A DNA stretch of 64,000 bases from Arthrobacter sp. AQ5-06. Its GTDB lineage: Bacteria > Actinomycetota > Actinomycetes > Actinomycetales > Micrococcaceae. The stretch covers positions 1 through 64,000 of the forward strand of contig NZ_QMKP01000015.1 of NCBI RefSeq assembly GCF_003287955.1. Direction: 5' to 3'. Positions 29,803-38,737 of this stretch are shown piece after piece. The translations under genes and the position numbers were made by a program. Position 1 is the stretch's first letter; every line of letters begins with the position of its first letter. The notes below the pieces were generated by a model that saw only the letters and a list, made by a program, of their open reading frames with translations, made no database searches and was not told the origin of the DNA.

Positions 29803-31911
29803 CTACTTTTCGACGAGGGTGAGGACGTCGTAGGTGGCCACGATGTCGTCGTTCTGGTTGGTCAGGAGCGCGTCCCAGGCCACCTCGCCGTACTCGTCGG
29901 TTTCGCGCGGGGTGATCTTCTTGGCAGTGAGAGTGACCCGGATGGAATCGCCGGCAGCCACCGGGGTGATGAAGCGGAGGTTCTCCAGGCCGTAGTTGGC
30001 CAGGACCGGGCCCGGTGCCGGTTCCACAAAGAGTCCTGCACCCCAGGCCAGCAGCAGGTAGCCGTGCGCCACGATGCCGGGGAAGAACGGGTTGGCTTCC
30101 GCGGCTTCCTGGTTGGTGTGCGCGTAGAACGTGTCGCCGGTGGAGTTGGCGAACGCCGTGATGTCCGCGAGGGACACTTCCCGCAGGTCGGACCGGACCG
30201 CGTCACCGATCCGCAACGAGTCAAGCGACTTCCGGAACGGGTGCGTACCCTCGGTCTCCACGGTGAAGTTCCGGTCCGCCCCGGTGTGCCAGAGGCCGGT
30301 GACGGCGGTGAGCATGTTGGGCGAACCCTGGATGGCAGTGCGCTGCATGTGGTGCATGACCGAGCGGATGCCGCCCAGTTCCTCGCCGCCGCCGGCCCGG
30401 CCGGGTCCGCCGTGGACCAGGTGCGGGACGGGTGAGCCGTGCCCGGTAGAGCTGCGGGCGTCCTCGCGGTTGAGCATCAGGACGCGGCCGTGGTGCGCGG
30501 CGATCCCGGTGACGAGTTCGCGGGCTACGCCAGGATCGTGGGTGCACACCGTGGCCACGAGGGAGCCACCACCCCGGGCGGCGAGGCGGATGGCGTCGGG
30601 CAGGTCCTTGTATCCGATCACGGAGGCTACCGGGCCGAACGCCTCCAGCGAGTGGATCGCGTCAGTCTCCGCGTCAGCCCAGCCCAGCACCACCGGCGAC
30701 ATAAAGGCGCCGGCATCCACTACACCCGTGGCGCCGCCGGCAGAGGTGACCGACGGCGAATCCAGCGTTCCGTACGCCAGCTCACCGCCGGCGTCGAGCA
30801 TTGACTGAACTGCGGCGCGGACGTCGGCGAGCTGCTCGAGCGACGCCAAAGCGCCCATGGTGACACCGTCGGCGCGGGGATCCCCCAACACGACACGCTC
30901 ATCCACGCGCTTGCCGATCGCCTCGATCACCGCCGGCACCAGCTCCTGCGGGACGATGGCGCGGCGGATGGACGTGCACTTCTGGCCAGCCTTGACCGTC
31001 ATTTCGGTGACCACCGACTTGATGAAGGCGTCGAATTCGGGGGTGCCCTCCACCGCGTCCGGACCGAGGATTGCGGCGTTGAGGGAGTCCGTTTCGGACG
31101 TGAACCGGACGCCGCCTTTCACCACGTTGGGATGCGATTTCAGGGACAGCGCGGTGGACGCGGAGCCGGTGAAAGCTACCAGGTCGCGGTAGTCCAGCAC
31201 GTCCAGGAGGCCGCGGACGGAGCCGGAAATCAGCTGCAGCGAGCCCTTCGGCAGGATGTTGGATTCGATGATCGCCTTCACCACGGCCGCGGCCACGTAC
31301 CCGGTGGGGGTGGCCGGCTTGACGATCGTTGGGACCCCGGCGATGAAGGCGGGCGCAAGTTTCTCCAGCATGCCCCAGACCGGGAAGTTGAACGCGTTGA
31401 TCTGCACGGCAACGCCGGGGATGCGCGTGTAGATGTGCTCGGCCACGAACGAACCGTCCTTGGACAGCACCTCCATGGGGCCGTCCACCACCACCTGCGA
31501 ATTGGGCAGCTCGCGCCGGCCCTTGGAGCCGAACGTGAAGAGGACGCCGATGCCGCCGTCGATGTCGATCATCGAGTCGATCTTGGTGGCACCGGTCTGG
31601 GCCGAAAACGTGTAGAAGTGCTCGCGCCGGGCGTTCAGGTACTGCGCCAGGTCCTTGAGCTTCAGCGCGCGCTGGTGGAAGGTCAGCTTGCCCAGTTCAG
31701 CTTGTCCCGTGGTGCGGCCGTAATCCACGACGGCGGCAAGGTCCAGGCCGTGGGTGCTCACCTTGGCCAGGACTTCCCCGGTGCTCGCATCCCGCACGGG
31801 GACGGCGGAAGCTGCCGAACCGGCGTCGGGAGTCCACCAGGAATCCTGGATGAAACTGGGGATTGTCTCTACGGTGTCGACTGTGGCTTCAGCTGTTGCA
31901 GTGGTGGTCAT
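29803..31911 (-). CDS. paaZ: bifunctional oxepin-CoA hydrolase / 3-oxo-5,6-dehydrosuberyl-CoA semialdehyde dehydrogenase
   Basis: A 702-residue two-domain enzyme that opens the oxepin-CoA ring and oxidises the aldehyde. The ALDH domain (about 1-530) includes IPGVAVQINAFNFPVWGML, LVAFTGSASTALSLKSHPNV and the nucleophile in VKAGQKCTSIRRAIVP. The C-terminal MaoC-like (R)-hydratase domain includes FANSTGDTFYAHTNQEAAEA then NPFFPGIVAHGYLLLAWGAG with the D-x4-H pair. Both domains are complete. The ATG at 31911 follows GGAAGGACC. It is divergent from a thioesterase gene, with a perfect PaaR core between them. Confidence 0.95.
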   Translation of the reverse strand: MTTTATAEATVDTVETIPSFIQDSWWTPDAGSAASAVPVRDASTGEVLAKVSTHGLDLAAVVDYGRTTGQAELGKLTFHQRALKLKDLAQYLNARREHFYTFSAQTGATKIDSMIDIDGGIGVLFTFGSKGRRELPNSQVVVDGPMEVLSKDGSFVAEHIYTRIPGVAVQINAFNFPVWGMLEKLAPAFIAGVPTIVKPATPTGYVAAAVVKAIIESNILPKGSLQLISGSVRGLLDVLDYRDLVAFTGSASTALSLKSHPNVVKGGVRFTSETDSLNAAILGPDAVEGTPEFDAFIKSVVTEMTVKAGQKCTSIRRAIVPQELVPAVIEAIGKRVDERVVLGDPRADGVTMGALASLEQLADVRAAVQSMLDAGGELAYGTLDSPSVTSAGGATGVVDAGAFMSPVVLGWADAETDAIHSLEAFGPVASVIGYKDLPDAIRLAARGGGSLVATVCTHDPGVARELVTGIAAHHGRVLMLNREDARSSTGHGSPVPHLVHGGPGRAGGGEELGGIRSVMHHMQRTAIQGSPNMLTAVTGLWHTGADRNFTVETEGTHPFRKSLDSLRIGDAVRSDLREVSLADITAFANSTGDTFYAHTNQEAAEANPFFPGIVAHGYLLLAWGAGLFVEPAPGPVLANYGLENLRFITPVAAGDSIRVTLTAKKITPRETDEYGEVAWDALLTNQNDDIVATYDVLTLVEK

Positions 31912-31961
31912 CGTTGACGGTCCTTCCAACACGGGGACAGAACGCGGCCAAGGCTTTACTG

Positions 31962-31975
31962 ACCGTCCGTTCGGT
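31962..31975. promoter_or_regulatory. PaaR-like box, perfect core match, between paaZ and the thioesterase
   Basis: ACCGTCCGTTCGGT matches all ten fixed positions of ACCGNNCGNNCGGT, and ACTG just upstream also fits the known extended motif. It can regulate both divergent genes. Confidence 0.8.
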
Positions 31976-32046
31976 AATATGTCTACAGTACATGACTGTG
32001 CCGTACTGCACACTGGAAGTTCAGCCTCGCCAAAAAGGAGAAGCCA

Positions 32047-32490
32047 ATGACCGCCCTGTCCCCCGATGCCACTGCGCCGGACGCCACGCCGGGCACCACC
32101 CCGTGGAAGATTGCCCTCGGTGAGCTCGACGAGAAGATGGGCGTGAAAATCCTCGAGGAATCGGTCGAGCGCGTGGTGGCGACGATGCCGGTGGAGGGCA
32201 ACAGGCAGTCGTTCGGGTTGCTCCACGGCGGCGCGTCCCTGGCGGTGGGCGAGGCTGTGGGCTCCTGGGCGGCCGTGATCCACGCCAGCACGTTGGGGAA
32301 AACTGCCGTGGGAGTGGACGTCTCCGCGACGCATCACCGCTCCGCGCGCGAAGGCCAGATCACCATCACCGCCACGCCCATCTACCTCGGCGGCACTCTG
32401 ACCACCCACGAGGTCCTGATCACCAACGACGCCGGCCAGCGCCTCTGCACGCTGCGCATCACCAACCTGCTGATGGATCGGAAGCGCTAG
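32047..32490 (+). CDS. hotdog-fold (PaaI-like) thioesterase
   Basis: A 147-residue acyl-CoA thioesterase with GNRQSFGLLHGGASLAVGEA (HGG motif), VDVSATHHRSAREGQ and LRITNLLMDRK. It resembles the 1,4-dihydroxy-2-naphthoyl-CoA / 4-hydroxybenzoyl-CoA thioesterase group. AAAAGGAG precedes the ATG. Divergence from paaZ across a PaaR-like box suggests a second thioesterase of the phenylacetate regulon; a DHNA-CoA thioesterase role is the alternative, since the men genes here lack one nearby. Confidence 0.85.
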   Translation: MTALSPDATAPDATPGTTPWKIALGELDEKMGVKILEESVERVVATMPVEGNRQSFGLLHGGASLAVGEAVGSWAAVIHASTLGKTAVGVDVSATHHRSAREGQITITATPIYLGGTLTTHEVLITNDAGQRLCTLRITNLLMDRKR

Positions 32491-32522
32491 GAATAGCCCC
32501 TCCCCCGCCCCCGGTTGCCCTA

Positions 32523-32565
32523 TCACTTAACGTCGCCATTCCTCGCTGATGACGACGTTAAGTGA
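32523..32565. terminator. bidirectional inverted repeat between convergent genes
   Basis: TCACTTAACGTCG (32523-32535) and CGACGTTAAGTGA (32553-32565) are a perfect 13-base inverted repeat with a 17-base loop, between the thioesterase stop and the protease stop. It could be a terminator or a dispersed intergenic repeat. Confidence 0.6.
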
Positions 32566-32569
32566 GAGA

Positions 32570-35188
32570 TCAAGTTGGGGTGGGGCGCTGCCGCTTCCGC
32601 CGTCGGGCCAAAGCCAGCAACACACCGCCGACGGCGAGAGCCCCAGCAGCGAGGCTGGCGAACAGAATCAGTCCGGACGCACCGGTGTTGGCGAGGCTTG
32701 CCGCCTTGCTGTCCCCAGACGGACGTACGACGGCGGCGCTGTTACCTGCCGGAGGCACCGCACCGTTCGCGGCTGGTACTTCAGCCGGCACGGCGGCAGC
32801 AGGGACTACCACGGGCGCCGGGGCATCAATGACGAACGTCGCAACGGCGGGACCAGAAGCGATCCCATCAACAGCCTCCGTCACAGCCAACGTATGCGTA
32901 CCAAGGGCCAACCCGGCGGGGAACGGAACGCTCCATGCTCCGCCAACTACCAGCATCAGCGGAGCTACGGTACGAGCCACAGACCTCGACCCGGTTCCGC
33001 CCCCGACTGTTGCACCGGAAAGGGGAATGCCGTCAATCGACAACGTCACCTCTGCGCCGCTAACACCGCTTCCTGAAATGGTTTCAGGCAGGGCGTCTTG
33101 CCGGAGGTGTAGCCCGGTAGAGATGCTGGAAATGATCGGCGCCGGCGGGATTACGGTAAATGTTTCAGTGACCGCAGGGCTGTCGGCTATCCCCGGGGAC
33201 GACAGCACAGCCGTCGCTTTCACCTTCCCGAAGACTGCCGGGCCTGTCAGGGGAACCGACCAGCTGCCGTCTAAGGCGACGGTTCCCGTGCCCGTGACGC
33301 CGCCGGACAGTGTCACGAGGGCGCCGGGCGCTCCCGTGCCCGCAAGGCTCGTCATGTCTGGCAACGCGGAGGTGGCTGGCGTCGTGAATATCGGGGCTGA
33401 AAGGGACGACTTCGCGACGACGGCGGTCAGTGACACGGCGCCCGAGCGGCTGAACCCGTTCACCGTTTCAGCCGTGAATGCCAGCGGGCCTACTGGCAAC
33501 GGAGCTATGAAGGACCAATTCCCGCCGGCGTCCACCGGCACTTCGATTGGCTGATGTCCCGCAATCGTGATGCGGACTTTCGAATCGCGGGGCACGGTCG
33601 ACGCGGGGGCTGCGGGAATGCGCCCCGTGATGCTCGTTCCGGCGGCAAAAGTCAGATCCTCTGGTGCTACGAGTTCGGGCCTGTTGAGGAACAGTTGGAG
33701 CTGCACTCCCCCAGGGATCGTGGCCATGGAGTCCTCAAGGGTGGCGGCAATGGCCAGGCTTTGTGTCCCACTCAGAGTTTCGGCTCCGGTGTGAGTGCCG
33801 ACGGCAAAGTTGCCACTGATCCACGGGCCGCCTGAGTCGCCGCCGGCTGATTTTACCGACGTCGAATCGAAGGCGCGGACTGGCCGGAGGTCGTTGTCAT
33901 AGTTCGGAGGGACGCTGTTCCGTCCCGGCATCATCCAGATCCCAACTGAATTAACGGCGCCGCACTTCCACCCCGTGGTGCGCCCAGACCGGCATACCTT
34001 CTGGCCCTCGAACGGCGCCGTAGTTCCGACGATCCTGACCGGGTCCGGGGTTATGGTGTTGCCCCAGGTGGTGGCGGCCGGCTGAAGGTTAAGCCCGGGG
34101 GCGATGTCCTGGATGACGGCGATGTCCGTGCCGACACTGGAAACGGCCGCCGTGGCTGCCGAGTTGCTCGGGCCGCCGAATTGGCTGAACCCGAAAATGC
34201 CGAGCGGGGCGAGCAGCGACGGGCGCTGGGTGGTGGACCCTCCAGCAGGTGCGGAGGAAAGCGGCTCGACGCCGGCTGCCTTGGCTAAGCCGTCTTCAGC
34301 GCAGTGTCCGGCAGTCAAGACCAGCGGGAGTCCGGTGGGGCTGAACGCGCCAAAGCCCGCCGAACATATGACCAGGTTGTCGGCGACGTATCCTTGACCG
34401 CCGAAAATGTCGTCCTCGGTTTTGACGGCGGCGCCCGTTTGGAGTTGAACATTGGCATAACGCGCCACGAACTGCGCGGGCGTCAATTTTCCGGGGTCGG
34501 CGGACAACGACGGCGGTGCGGACGCCGCTGGGACGGTCGCCGTCGGGGCGCTTGCGGTTGGGGCCGGGACCTCTGATTCCGGGGTGTTGACGGACCCTGC
34601 GCGGATCACAAAGTGCCCATCTGTGTAGGAAACGGCCTGAAGGCCTTGGACTCCGACGTCGCGGACGTAGGCCTGGAACAACTGATCAACATCCCCCACA
34701 ACCAACGCCGGCGTAGCCGGTGCAACGGGTGCGGGAGGGCGCACCAGCACAAAATCAGCCGGCCCGGGATGGTTCAGCTCATTTACCCTTGCCTGCAGGG
34801 CAGGGCCGCCGCCTTCGACCAGGATTTTGCCGGCATCCAGGCTGATGCCCACATAGCCCGGGAGTAACTTTAAGGAGCCCGCGGCGTCTGCTGCCCGCCG
34901 GCTCAAAGCGCCTGCGGCATTGAATTCCGTCAGGCTCATGCCGAGGTCACGAAGAATCGCTTCGGAAAGGCCCGCAGCCGAGGTGCCGGCCGACGTCGTG
35001 ACCTCCGTCCCTGTCGACGGTCCAGCTGACGTCCCGGCCGGCGACTCAACCGGCGGTTGCTCAACAGCCGGCTGCTCAGCCGCCCAAGCCGGCACGGCTC
35101 CGAGCCCCATGGAAAGTGCCACTCCGGCGGCCGCTGCTGCTGCAAATACGCGTTTCAAACTGTGTGCCGTCGCTTTCGTTCTATTCAT
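32570..35188 (-). CDS. cell-wall-anchored trypsin-like (S1) serine protease with Ig-like repeats
   Basis: An 872-residue surface protein. A Sec signal (KRVFAAAAAAGVALSMGLGA) is followed by a Pro/Thr linker and a pro-region like alpha-lytic/streptogrisin proteases. The S1 domain has the triad in LPLVLTAGHCAED, VGTDIAVIQDIAP and VKSAGGDSGGPWISGN, with paired cysteines. About three bacterial Ig-like modules follow (DSKVRITIAGHQPIEVPVDA, GAPGALVTLSGGVTGTGTVA, GVSGAEVTLSIDG). The C-terminus is a sorting signal: LANTG, a hydrophobic helix and RRRKRQRP. LAxTG suggests a class E sortase, which is not in the window. The ATG at 35188 (GGAG eight bases upstream) overlaps the upstream gene's stop. Confidence 0.9.
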   Translation of the reverse strand: MNRTKATAHSLKRVFAAAAAAGVALSMGLGAVPAWAAEQPAVEQPPVESPAGTSAGPSTGTEVTTSAGTSAAGLSEAILRDLGMSLTEFNAAGALSRRAADAAGSLKLLPGYVGISLDAGKILVEGGGPALQARVNELNHPGPADFVLVRPPAPVAPATPALVVGDVDQLFQAYVRDVGVQGLQAVSYTDGHFVIRAGSVNTPESEVPAPTASAPTATVPAASAPPSLSADPGKLTPAQFVARYANVQLQTGAAVKTEDDIFGGQGYVADNLVICSAGFGAFSPTGLPLVLTAGHCAEDGLAKAAGVEPLSSAPAGGSTTQRPSLLAPLGIFGFSQFGGPSNSAATAAVSSVGTDIAVIQDIAPGLNLQPAATTWGNTITPDPVRIVGTTAPFEGQKVCRSGRTTGWKCGAVNSVGIWMMPGRNSVPPNYDNDLRPVRAFDSTSVKSAGGDSGGPWISGNFAVGTHTGAETLSGTQSLAIAATLEDSMATIPGGVQLQLFLNRPELVAPEDLTFAAGTSITGRIPAAPASTVPRDSKVRITIAGHQPIEVPVDAGGNWSFIAPLPVGPLAFTAETVNGFSRSGAVSLTAVVAKSSLSAPIFTTPATSALPDMTSLAGTGAPGALVTLSGGVTGTGTVALDGSWSVPLTGPAVFGKVKATAVLSSPGIADSPAVTETFTVIPPAPIISSISTGLHLRQDALPETISGSGVSGAEVTLSIDGIPLSGATVGGGTGSRSVARTVAPLMLVVGGAWSVPFPAGLALGTHTLAVTEAVDGIASGPAVATFVIDAPAPVVVPAAAVPAEVPAANGAVPPAGNSAAVVRPSGDSKAASLANTGASGLILFASLAAGALAVGGVLLALARRRKRQRPTPT

Positions 35189-35429
35189 CTGTATCGCTCC
35201 GCCGTGCCATGTATGCGGCAACCACCGCGGCCAGGCACAAAGCTGCCCCGCCCACCATCAGGAAGATCTGACCCGGGAGCCACTCGCCGTTGACGGTCCC
35301 GTCGCCGAGCCCGAAGTTCTCTTCCGTGCTCCCGATATCTGAGGCGAGGACGGTCCAGAACGGCCCGCCCACAAGCATCACCACTCCCGCCACCGCGAGC
35401 GACGCCGCCACATACTTCATGGAATTCAT
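35181..35429 (-). CDS. small two-helix membrane protein coupled to the surface protease
   Basis: An 82-residue protein with two hydrophobic helices (YVAASLAVAGVVMLVGGPFW and IFLMVGGAALCLAAVVAAYM) and an acidic outer loop between them (SDIGSTEENFGLGDGTVNGE). No family recognised. Its start overlaps the phosphatase stop (ATGA) and its stop overlaps the protease start, so the three genes are tightly coupled. Confidence 0.8.
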   Translation of the reverse strand: MNSMKYVAASLAVAGVVMLVGGPFWTVLASDIGSTEENFGLGDGTVNGEWLPGQIFLMVGGAALCLAAVVAAYMARRSDTDE

Positions 35430-36145
35430 GGCGCCACCCGGCTGCCGGCCAGGCTTAAGACCGCTTCCAGTTCGGCCTCGGACAGGCCGTTGCCCAGCAG
35501 GAATGAGCGCGTGTCCAACTCCCGGACAAACTCCACCACGGCCCGGCCGCGCCGCTCCAGCAGGGCTGTCAGTTCAGCGTCGCCGATGTAGCGTTCGCCC
35601 GCGTGGGGCGGGCCGTGCGTCCGGAAGCGTTCGTTGATGCCGCGGGCAGCTTTGGCGTAGCCGTCCGCAATGAGCTGGTCCGGGTCGCCGGCAAGGTCCT
35701 GCAGCATGGCCGCCACCATTCCGCTGCGGTCACGGCCTGCCGCACAGTGGATCACCACTGCGCCGGCCGGCGCTGCACCTGCGATCGCGCGGAAGACCGC
35801 GACGAGCTTCTGTGGAAAGAGCCGGGCGTTGTGGACGTAGTGGGCTGGATCGTTCAGGTACGGCCCGCACAGGGCGGTAAACCGCGGGTGGTCCGGCTCC
35901 TCGGTGGGCGCGGACACGACCTGCATGCCGGACCAGGCCGCGTCCGGGACCGCGGGATCGGTGTCCCGTCGCCGGGCCTCACGGGTGTTGCGGAGATCCA
36001 CCACGGTGCGGACGCCGTCGTCGTAAGCGTCCCGCCAGCCGGCCTCCGTGAGCCATTCGCGGCGGCCCATCCGGTAGACGCGGCCGGCCACGTGCCAGGC
36101 ATTCACGGCCCCGTCCCAGTCCAGGGGCCCGCCAGGTTTCTCCAT
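35426..36145 (-). CDS. protein tyrosine/serine phosphatase (Y_phosphatase3 family)
   Basis: A 239-residue PTP-fold enzyme like mycobacterial PtpB and IphP. VVDLRNTREARRRDTDPAVP is the conserved DLR segment and AVVIHCAAGRDRSGMVAAML is the C-x5-R active site (Cys at about 134). The C-terminal helical part is typical of the family (YIGDAELTALLERRGRAV). The substrate could be phosphotyrosine, phosphoserine or phosphoinositide. It heads the operon with the small membrane protein and the anchored protease. Confidence 0.88.
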   Translation of the reverse strand: MEKPGGPLDWDGAVNAWHVAGRVYRMGRREWLTEAGWRDAYDDGVRTVVDLRNTREARRRDTDPAVPDAAWSGMQVVSAPTEEPDHPRFTALCGPYLNDPAHYVHNARLFPQKLVAVFRAIAGAAPAGAVVIHCAAGRDRSGMVAAMLQDLAGDPDQLIADGYAKAARGINERFRTHGPPHAGERYIGDAELTALLERRGRAVVEFVRELDTRSFLLGNGLSEAELEAVLSLAGSRVAP

Positions 36146-36308
36146 CCGGACAGCTAATCACAAGGCGGTGACACCCGCACGTCACAAGCAGGTATGGCCA
36201 ACGGAAAATTCGGGTACACCGGGCCAGTGACCGGCGCCAACTGCAGGCGTACGGTGGCAGATACACGCCCACTTCAGTCCAACGAATTGATGTTCAAAGG
36301 GGAAACCA

Positions 36309-37202
36309 ATGGCAAAACCACCAGCACGACGTCGGCGCTCGGCTTTCGCGGCTGGACTCACCACCATGGTCATGGCGATCGGGCTGGCGGCCGTTCCGGC
36401 GGAGGCAGCGCCGCCTCCTCCACATGTTGACCTCGTAGCGGTTGGTGATTCCTACACGGCCGGGACAGGGGCCGGGGACTTCACCTCGCCATTCCCCTGC
36501 ATACAGACAGTCGGCGGCTACGTGGATATCGTGGCCCGCCAGCCTTCCGTGAACCTGGTAGACAACGCAGCATGCCATGGGGCGCTTCTTACTCTGCCAG
36601 CCCAGCCGGGCGACGTTCCCAGCGTCCTGGACCAGGTTGCAGGTCTTGCCGCTTCAGAAGCCCTCTCGGGGCGGACAGAACTGGTCACCATGACGGCGGG
36701 CGCGAACGACGTTGGAGTCAACACGGCCCTCTACACCTGCGCCACCTCCAGCTATTTCAACTGCCTGGACGCGGTGAGGAGCGCAACGAAATCGCTGTAT
36801 GAGGTGAAGGGCAACCTCACGGCAGCGTTCGCGGCCATTCACCAGGCGGCACCGCGGGCCAAAATCGCCATCCTCGGCTATCCCCGGCTTTTTGATCCCG
36901 CCGGGTATCCCGTGATGACCGCCGAGAACACGGCGCTCGTCAACTACGGGACACTCGCCCTCAATGTGGCTATTGGAGAGGCCGTAAATACGGCGAACTC
37001 GGTTTACCGTGCCAACGCCCAGTTCATCGACATTACGGCCCGTTTCGCTGGCCACGAAGCCAATACCGCGTCTTCGTGGATCGTTTTTGACCCCACCGAC
37101 CCATTCGCGCCCCAGAGCTTCCATCCGAACCTACAAGGGCACGAACAGTACGCCGCCGCCCTGGTCGAAGCCGTAAGGCTGCCCGAACTGGCACGGAGGT
37201 AG
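36309..37202 (+). CDS. secreted SGNH/GDSL-type hydrolase
   Basis: A 297-residue exported esterase/lipase-like protein. An N-terminal RRRR and hydrophobic signal end at AEAAPPPP. Block I is VDLVAVGDSYTAGTGAGDF (GDS nucleophile), block III LVTMTAGANDVGVNTALYTC (GxND), and block V DPFAPQSFHPNLQGHEQYAA (DxxH). Several cysteines resemble the disulfides of Streptomyces SGNH lipases. AAAGGGGAAACC precedes the ATG. It is divergent from the phosphatase operon. Confidence 0.9.
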   Translation: MAKPPARRRRSAFAAGLTTMVMAIGLAAVPAEAAPPPPHVDLVAVGDSYTAGTGAGDFTSPFPCIQTVGGYVDIVARQPSVNLVDNAACHGALLTLPAQPGDVPSVLDQVAGLAASEALSGRTELVTMTAGANDVGVNTALYTCATSSYFNCLDAVRSATKSLYEVKGNLTAAFAAIHQAAPRAKIAILGYPRLFDPAGYPVMTAENTALVNYGTLALNVAIGEAVNTANSVYRANAQFIDITARFAGHEANTASSWIVFDPTDPFAPQSFHPNLQGHEQYAAALVEAVRLPELARR

Positions 37203-37256
37203 CGCGCCGACCCTATCGCACACCACCGTTCCATCCGGCCGGGCCCGGAGCTCCGC

Positions 37257-37865
37257 CTAGCGGCGCTTGGCCAACCTGAATTCCAGCCCGGCGCGGACCA
37301 TGGGCCATTCGTGTTCCAAGATCGAGAACACCACCGTGTCCCTGAGCACGCCGTCCGTGGTGCGCGAGTGGTTACGCAGCACGCCGTCCTGCTTGGCGCC
37401 AAGCCGGGCGATGGCTTCCCGGGACTGGTGGTTGAGCCAGTGCGTGCGGAACTCCACCGCCGGGCAGCCGAGCGTCTCGAAAGCGTGCCGCAACATCAGC
37501 AGCTTGGATTCCGGGTTGGTACCGGTGCCCTGCGCCGACGCCGCGTTCCAGGTGGAGCCGATCTCCGCCCGGGGAGTGCCGGCGTCGATATTCATGTACG
37601 TGGTCATGCCGATGATCCTGCCCGGGCCGCCCGTTGCGGGGTCAGCCAGGCGGGTGGTGAACGGCAGCATGGACCCCTGCTCCTGCAGGGCCAGCCTGCG
37701 GTTGATCTCCGCCGCCATTCCGTCCGGCGACGGCACGGACGTGTACCAGAGGTTCCACAGCTCGCCGTCCGTTGCCGCTTCCACCAGGCCGTCGTGGTGG
37801 TCGGGACTCAGGGGTTCCAGGATCACGTGCCGGCCGGTCAGAGTGATGGGTTCGAAGAGGGTCAC
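37257..37865 (-). CDS. GNAT-family N-acetyltransferase
   Basis: A 202-residue RimJ/RimL-like acetyltransferase: ITLTGRHVILEPLSPDHHDG, GRIIGMTTYMNIDAGTPRAE and IGSTWNAASAQGTGTNPESK (acetyl-CoA loop), AVEFRTHWLNHQSREAIARL (NxxS-like). The start is GTG 37865, six bases after TAGGAT. That -10 box includes the stop codon of paaH (TAG), so the gene has its own leaderless promoter embedded at the end of the paa operon. The substrate is unknown. Confidence 0.87.
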   Translation of the reverse strand: MTLFEPITLTGRHVILEPLSPDHHDGLVEAATDGELWNLWYTSVPSPDGMAAEINRRLALQEQGSMLPFTTRLADPATGGPGRIIGMTTYMNIDAGTPRAEIGSTWNAASAQGTGTNPESKLLMLRHAFETLGCPAVEFRTHWLNHQSREAIARLGAKQDGVLRNHSRTTDGVLRDTVVFSILEHEWPMVRAGLEFRLAKRR

Positions 37866-37874
37866 CCGGATATC

Positions 37875-38735
37875 CTACTCAGCCCAGTCGAAGAATCCTT
37901 TGCCGGTCTTGCGGCCCAATTCGCCGCGGGCCACCTTGTCCTTAAGGATCTGCGGCGGCGCGAACCGCTCCCCCAGCGTGGAATGCAGGTACTCGGCGAT
38001 GCCCAGCCGCACGTCCAGGCCCACAATGTCCGTGGTTCTCAGCGGGCCCGTGGGGTGTTTGTAGCCCAGCACCATGGCGGCGTCGATGTCGGCCGCGGAC
38101 GCCACCCCCTCCTCCACCATGCGCATCGCCTCCAGCGCGACGGCCACGCCCAGCCGTGACGAGGCAAAACCGGGAGCGTCATTGACGACGACGGCGGTCT
38201 TGCCGAGTGCCTCGACCCACCTTTTCGCCGCCTCAGCAAGGTCCGGGGACGTCTGCTCGCCAAGCACCACTTCGATGAGGGTGGAGGCGGGGACTGGGTT
38301 GAAAAAGTGCAGGCCGAGGAAGTTCTGCGGGCGCTTGAGTTCGCGGGCCAGGCCGGTGACGGACAGGGACGACGTGTTGGAGGCGAGGTACGCGTCATCG
38401 GCCAGGCGCTCCTCGATGCCGCGCAGCGAGGTGACCTTCAGGTCCCACTCTTCGGGAACGGCCTCGACCACCAGTTGGCGGTCCTTGAAGTCGTCGTAGT
38501 CCACCGTGACAGCGAGCCGCGACACCATCTCCTCCAGGGTGCCGTCGGTGGCTCCGCGTTCGATGCTCTTGGCGGCCGCGGATTCCACGCGTTCGCGGGC
38601 GGCTTCGGCGGACGCTTCATCGCGTTCCACCACCAGGACGTTGGCCCCGTTGATGAGGAAGGCGTGGGCTATCCCCGCGCCCATGCGGCCGCCACCGAGG
38701 ACGCCGACGGTAGAGGGAAGGTTCGGGTTCGTCAT
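37875..38735 (-). CDS. paaH: 3-hydroxyacyl-CoA dehydrogenase (3-hydroxyadipyl-CoA / 3-hydroxybutyryl-CoA)
   Basis: A 286-residue NAD-dependent dehydrogenase. The Rossmann motif is VGVLGGGRMGAGIAHAFL, then YLASNTSSLSVTGLA, the catalytic histidine in NFLGLHFFNPVPASTLIEVV, and the C-terminal domain VVVNDAPGFASSRLGVAVAL and GPLRTTDIVGLDVRLGIAEY. It is single-domain length. It is third in an operon with the thiolase and enoyl-CoA hydratase under a PaaR-like box, so the adipyl-CoA branch of phenylacetate breakdown is the likely role; a general 3-hydroxybutyryl-CoA role is possible. Confidence 0.88.
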   Translation of the reverse strand: MTNPNLPSTVGVLGGGRMGAGIAHAFLINGANVLVVERDEASAEAARERVESAAAKSIERGATDGTLEEMVSRLAVTVDYDDFKDRQLVVEAVPEEWDLKVTSLRGIEERLADDAYLASNTSSLSVTGLARELKRPQNFLGLHFFNPVPASTLIEVVLGEQTSPDLAEAAKRWVEALGKTAVVVNDAPGFASSRLGVAVALEAMRMVEEGVASAADIDAAMVLGYKHPTGPLRTTDIVGLDVRLGIAEYLHSTLGERFAPPQILKDKVARGELGRKTGKGFFDWAE

Positions 38736-38737
38736 GG

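Noticed and set aside
31912..32526. Upstream extension of paaZ by about 200 codons
   Set aside because: It crosses the PaaR box and the divergent thioesterase gene; PaaZ length is normal from 31911.
32562..33554. 330-codon open frame on the plus strand
   Set aside because: Antisense to the surface protease Ig-like repeats; no ribosome site or domain.
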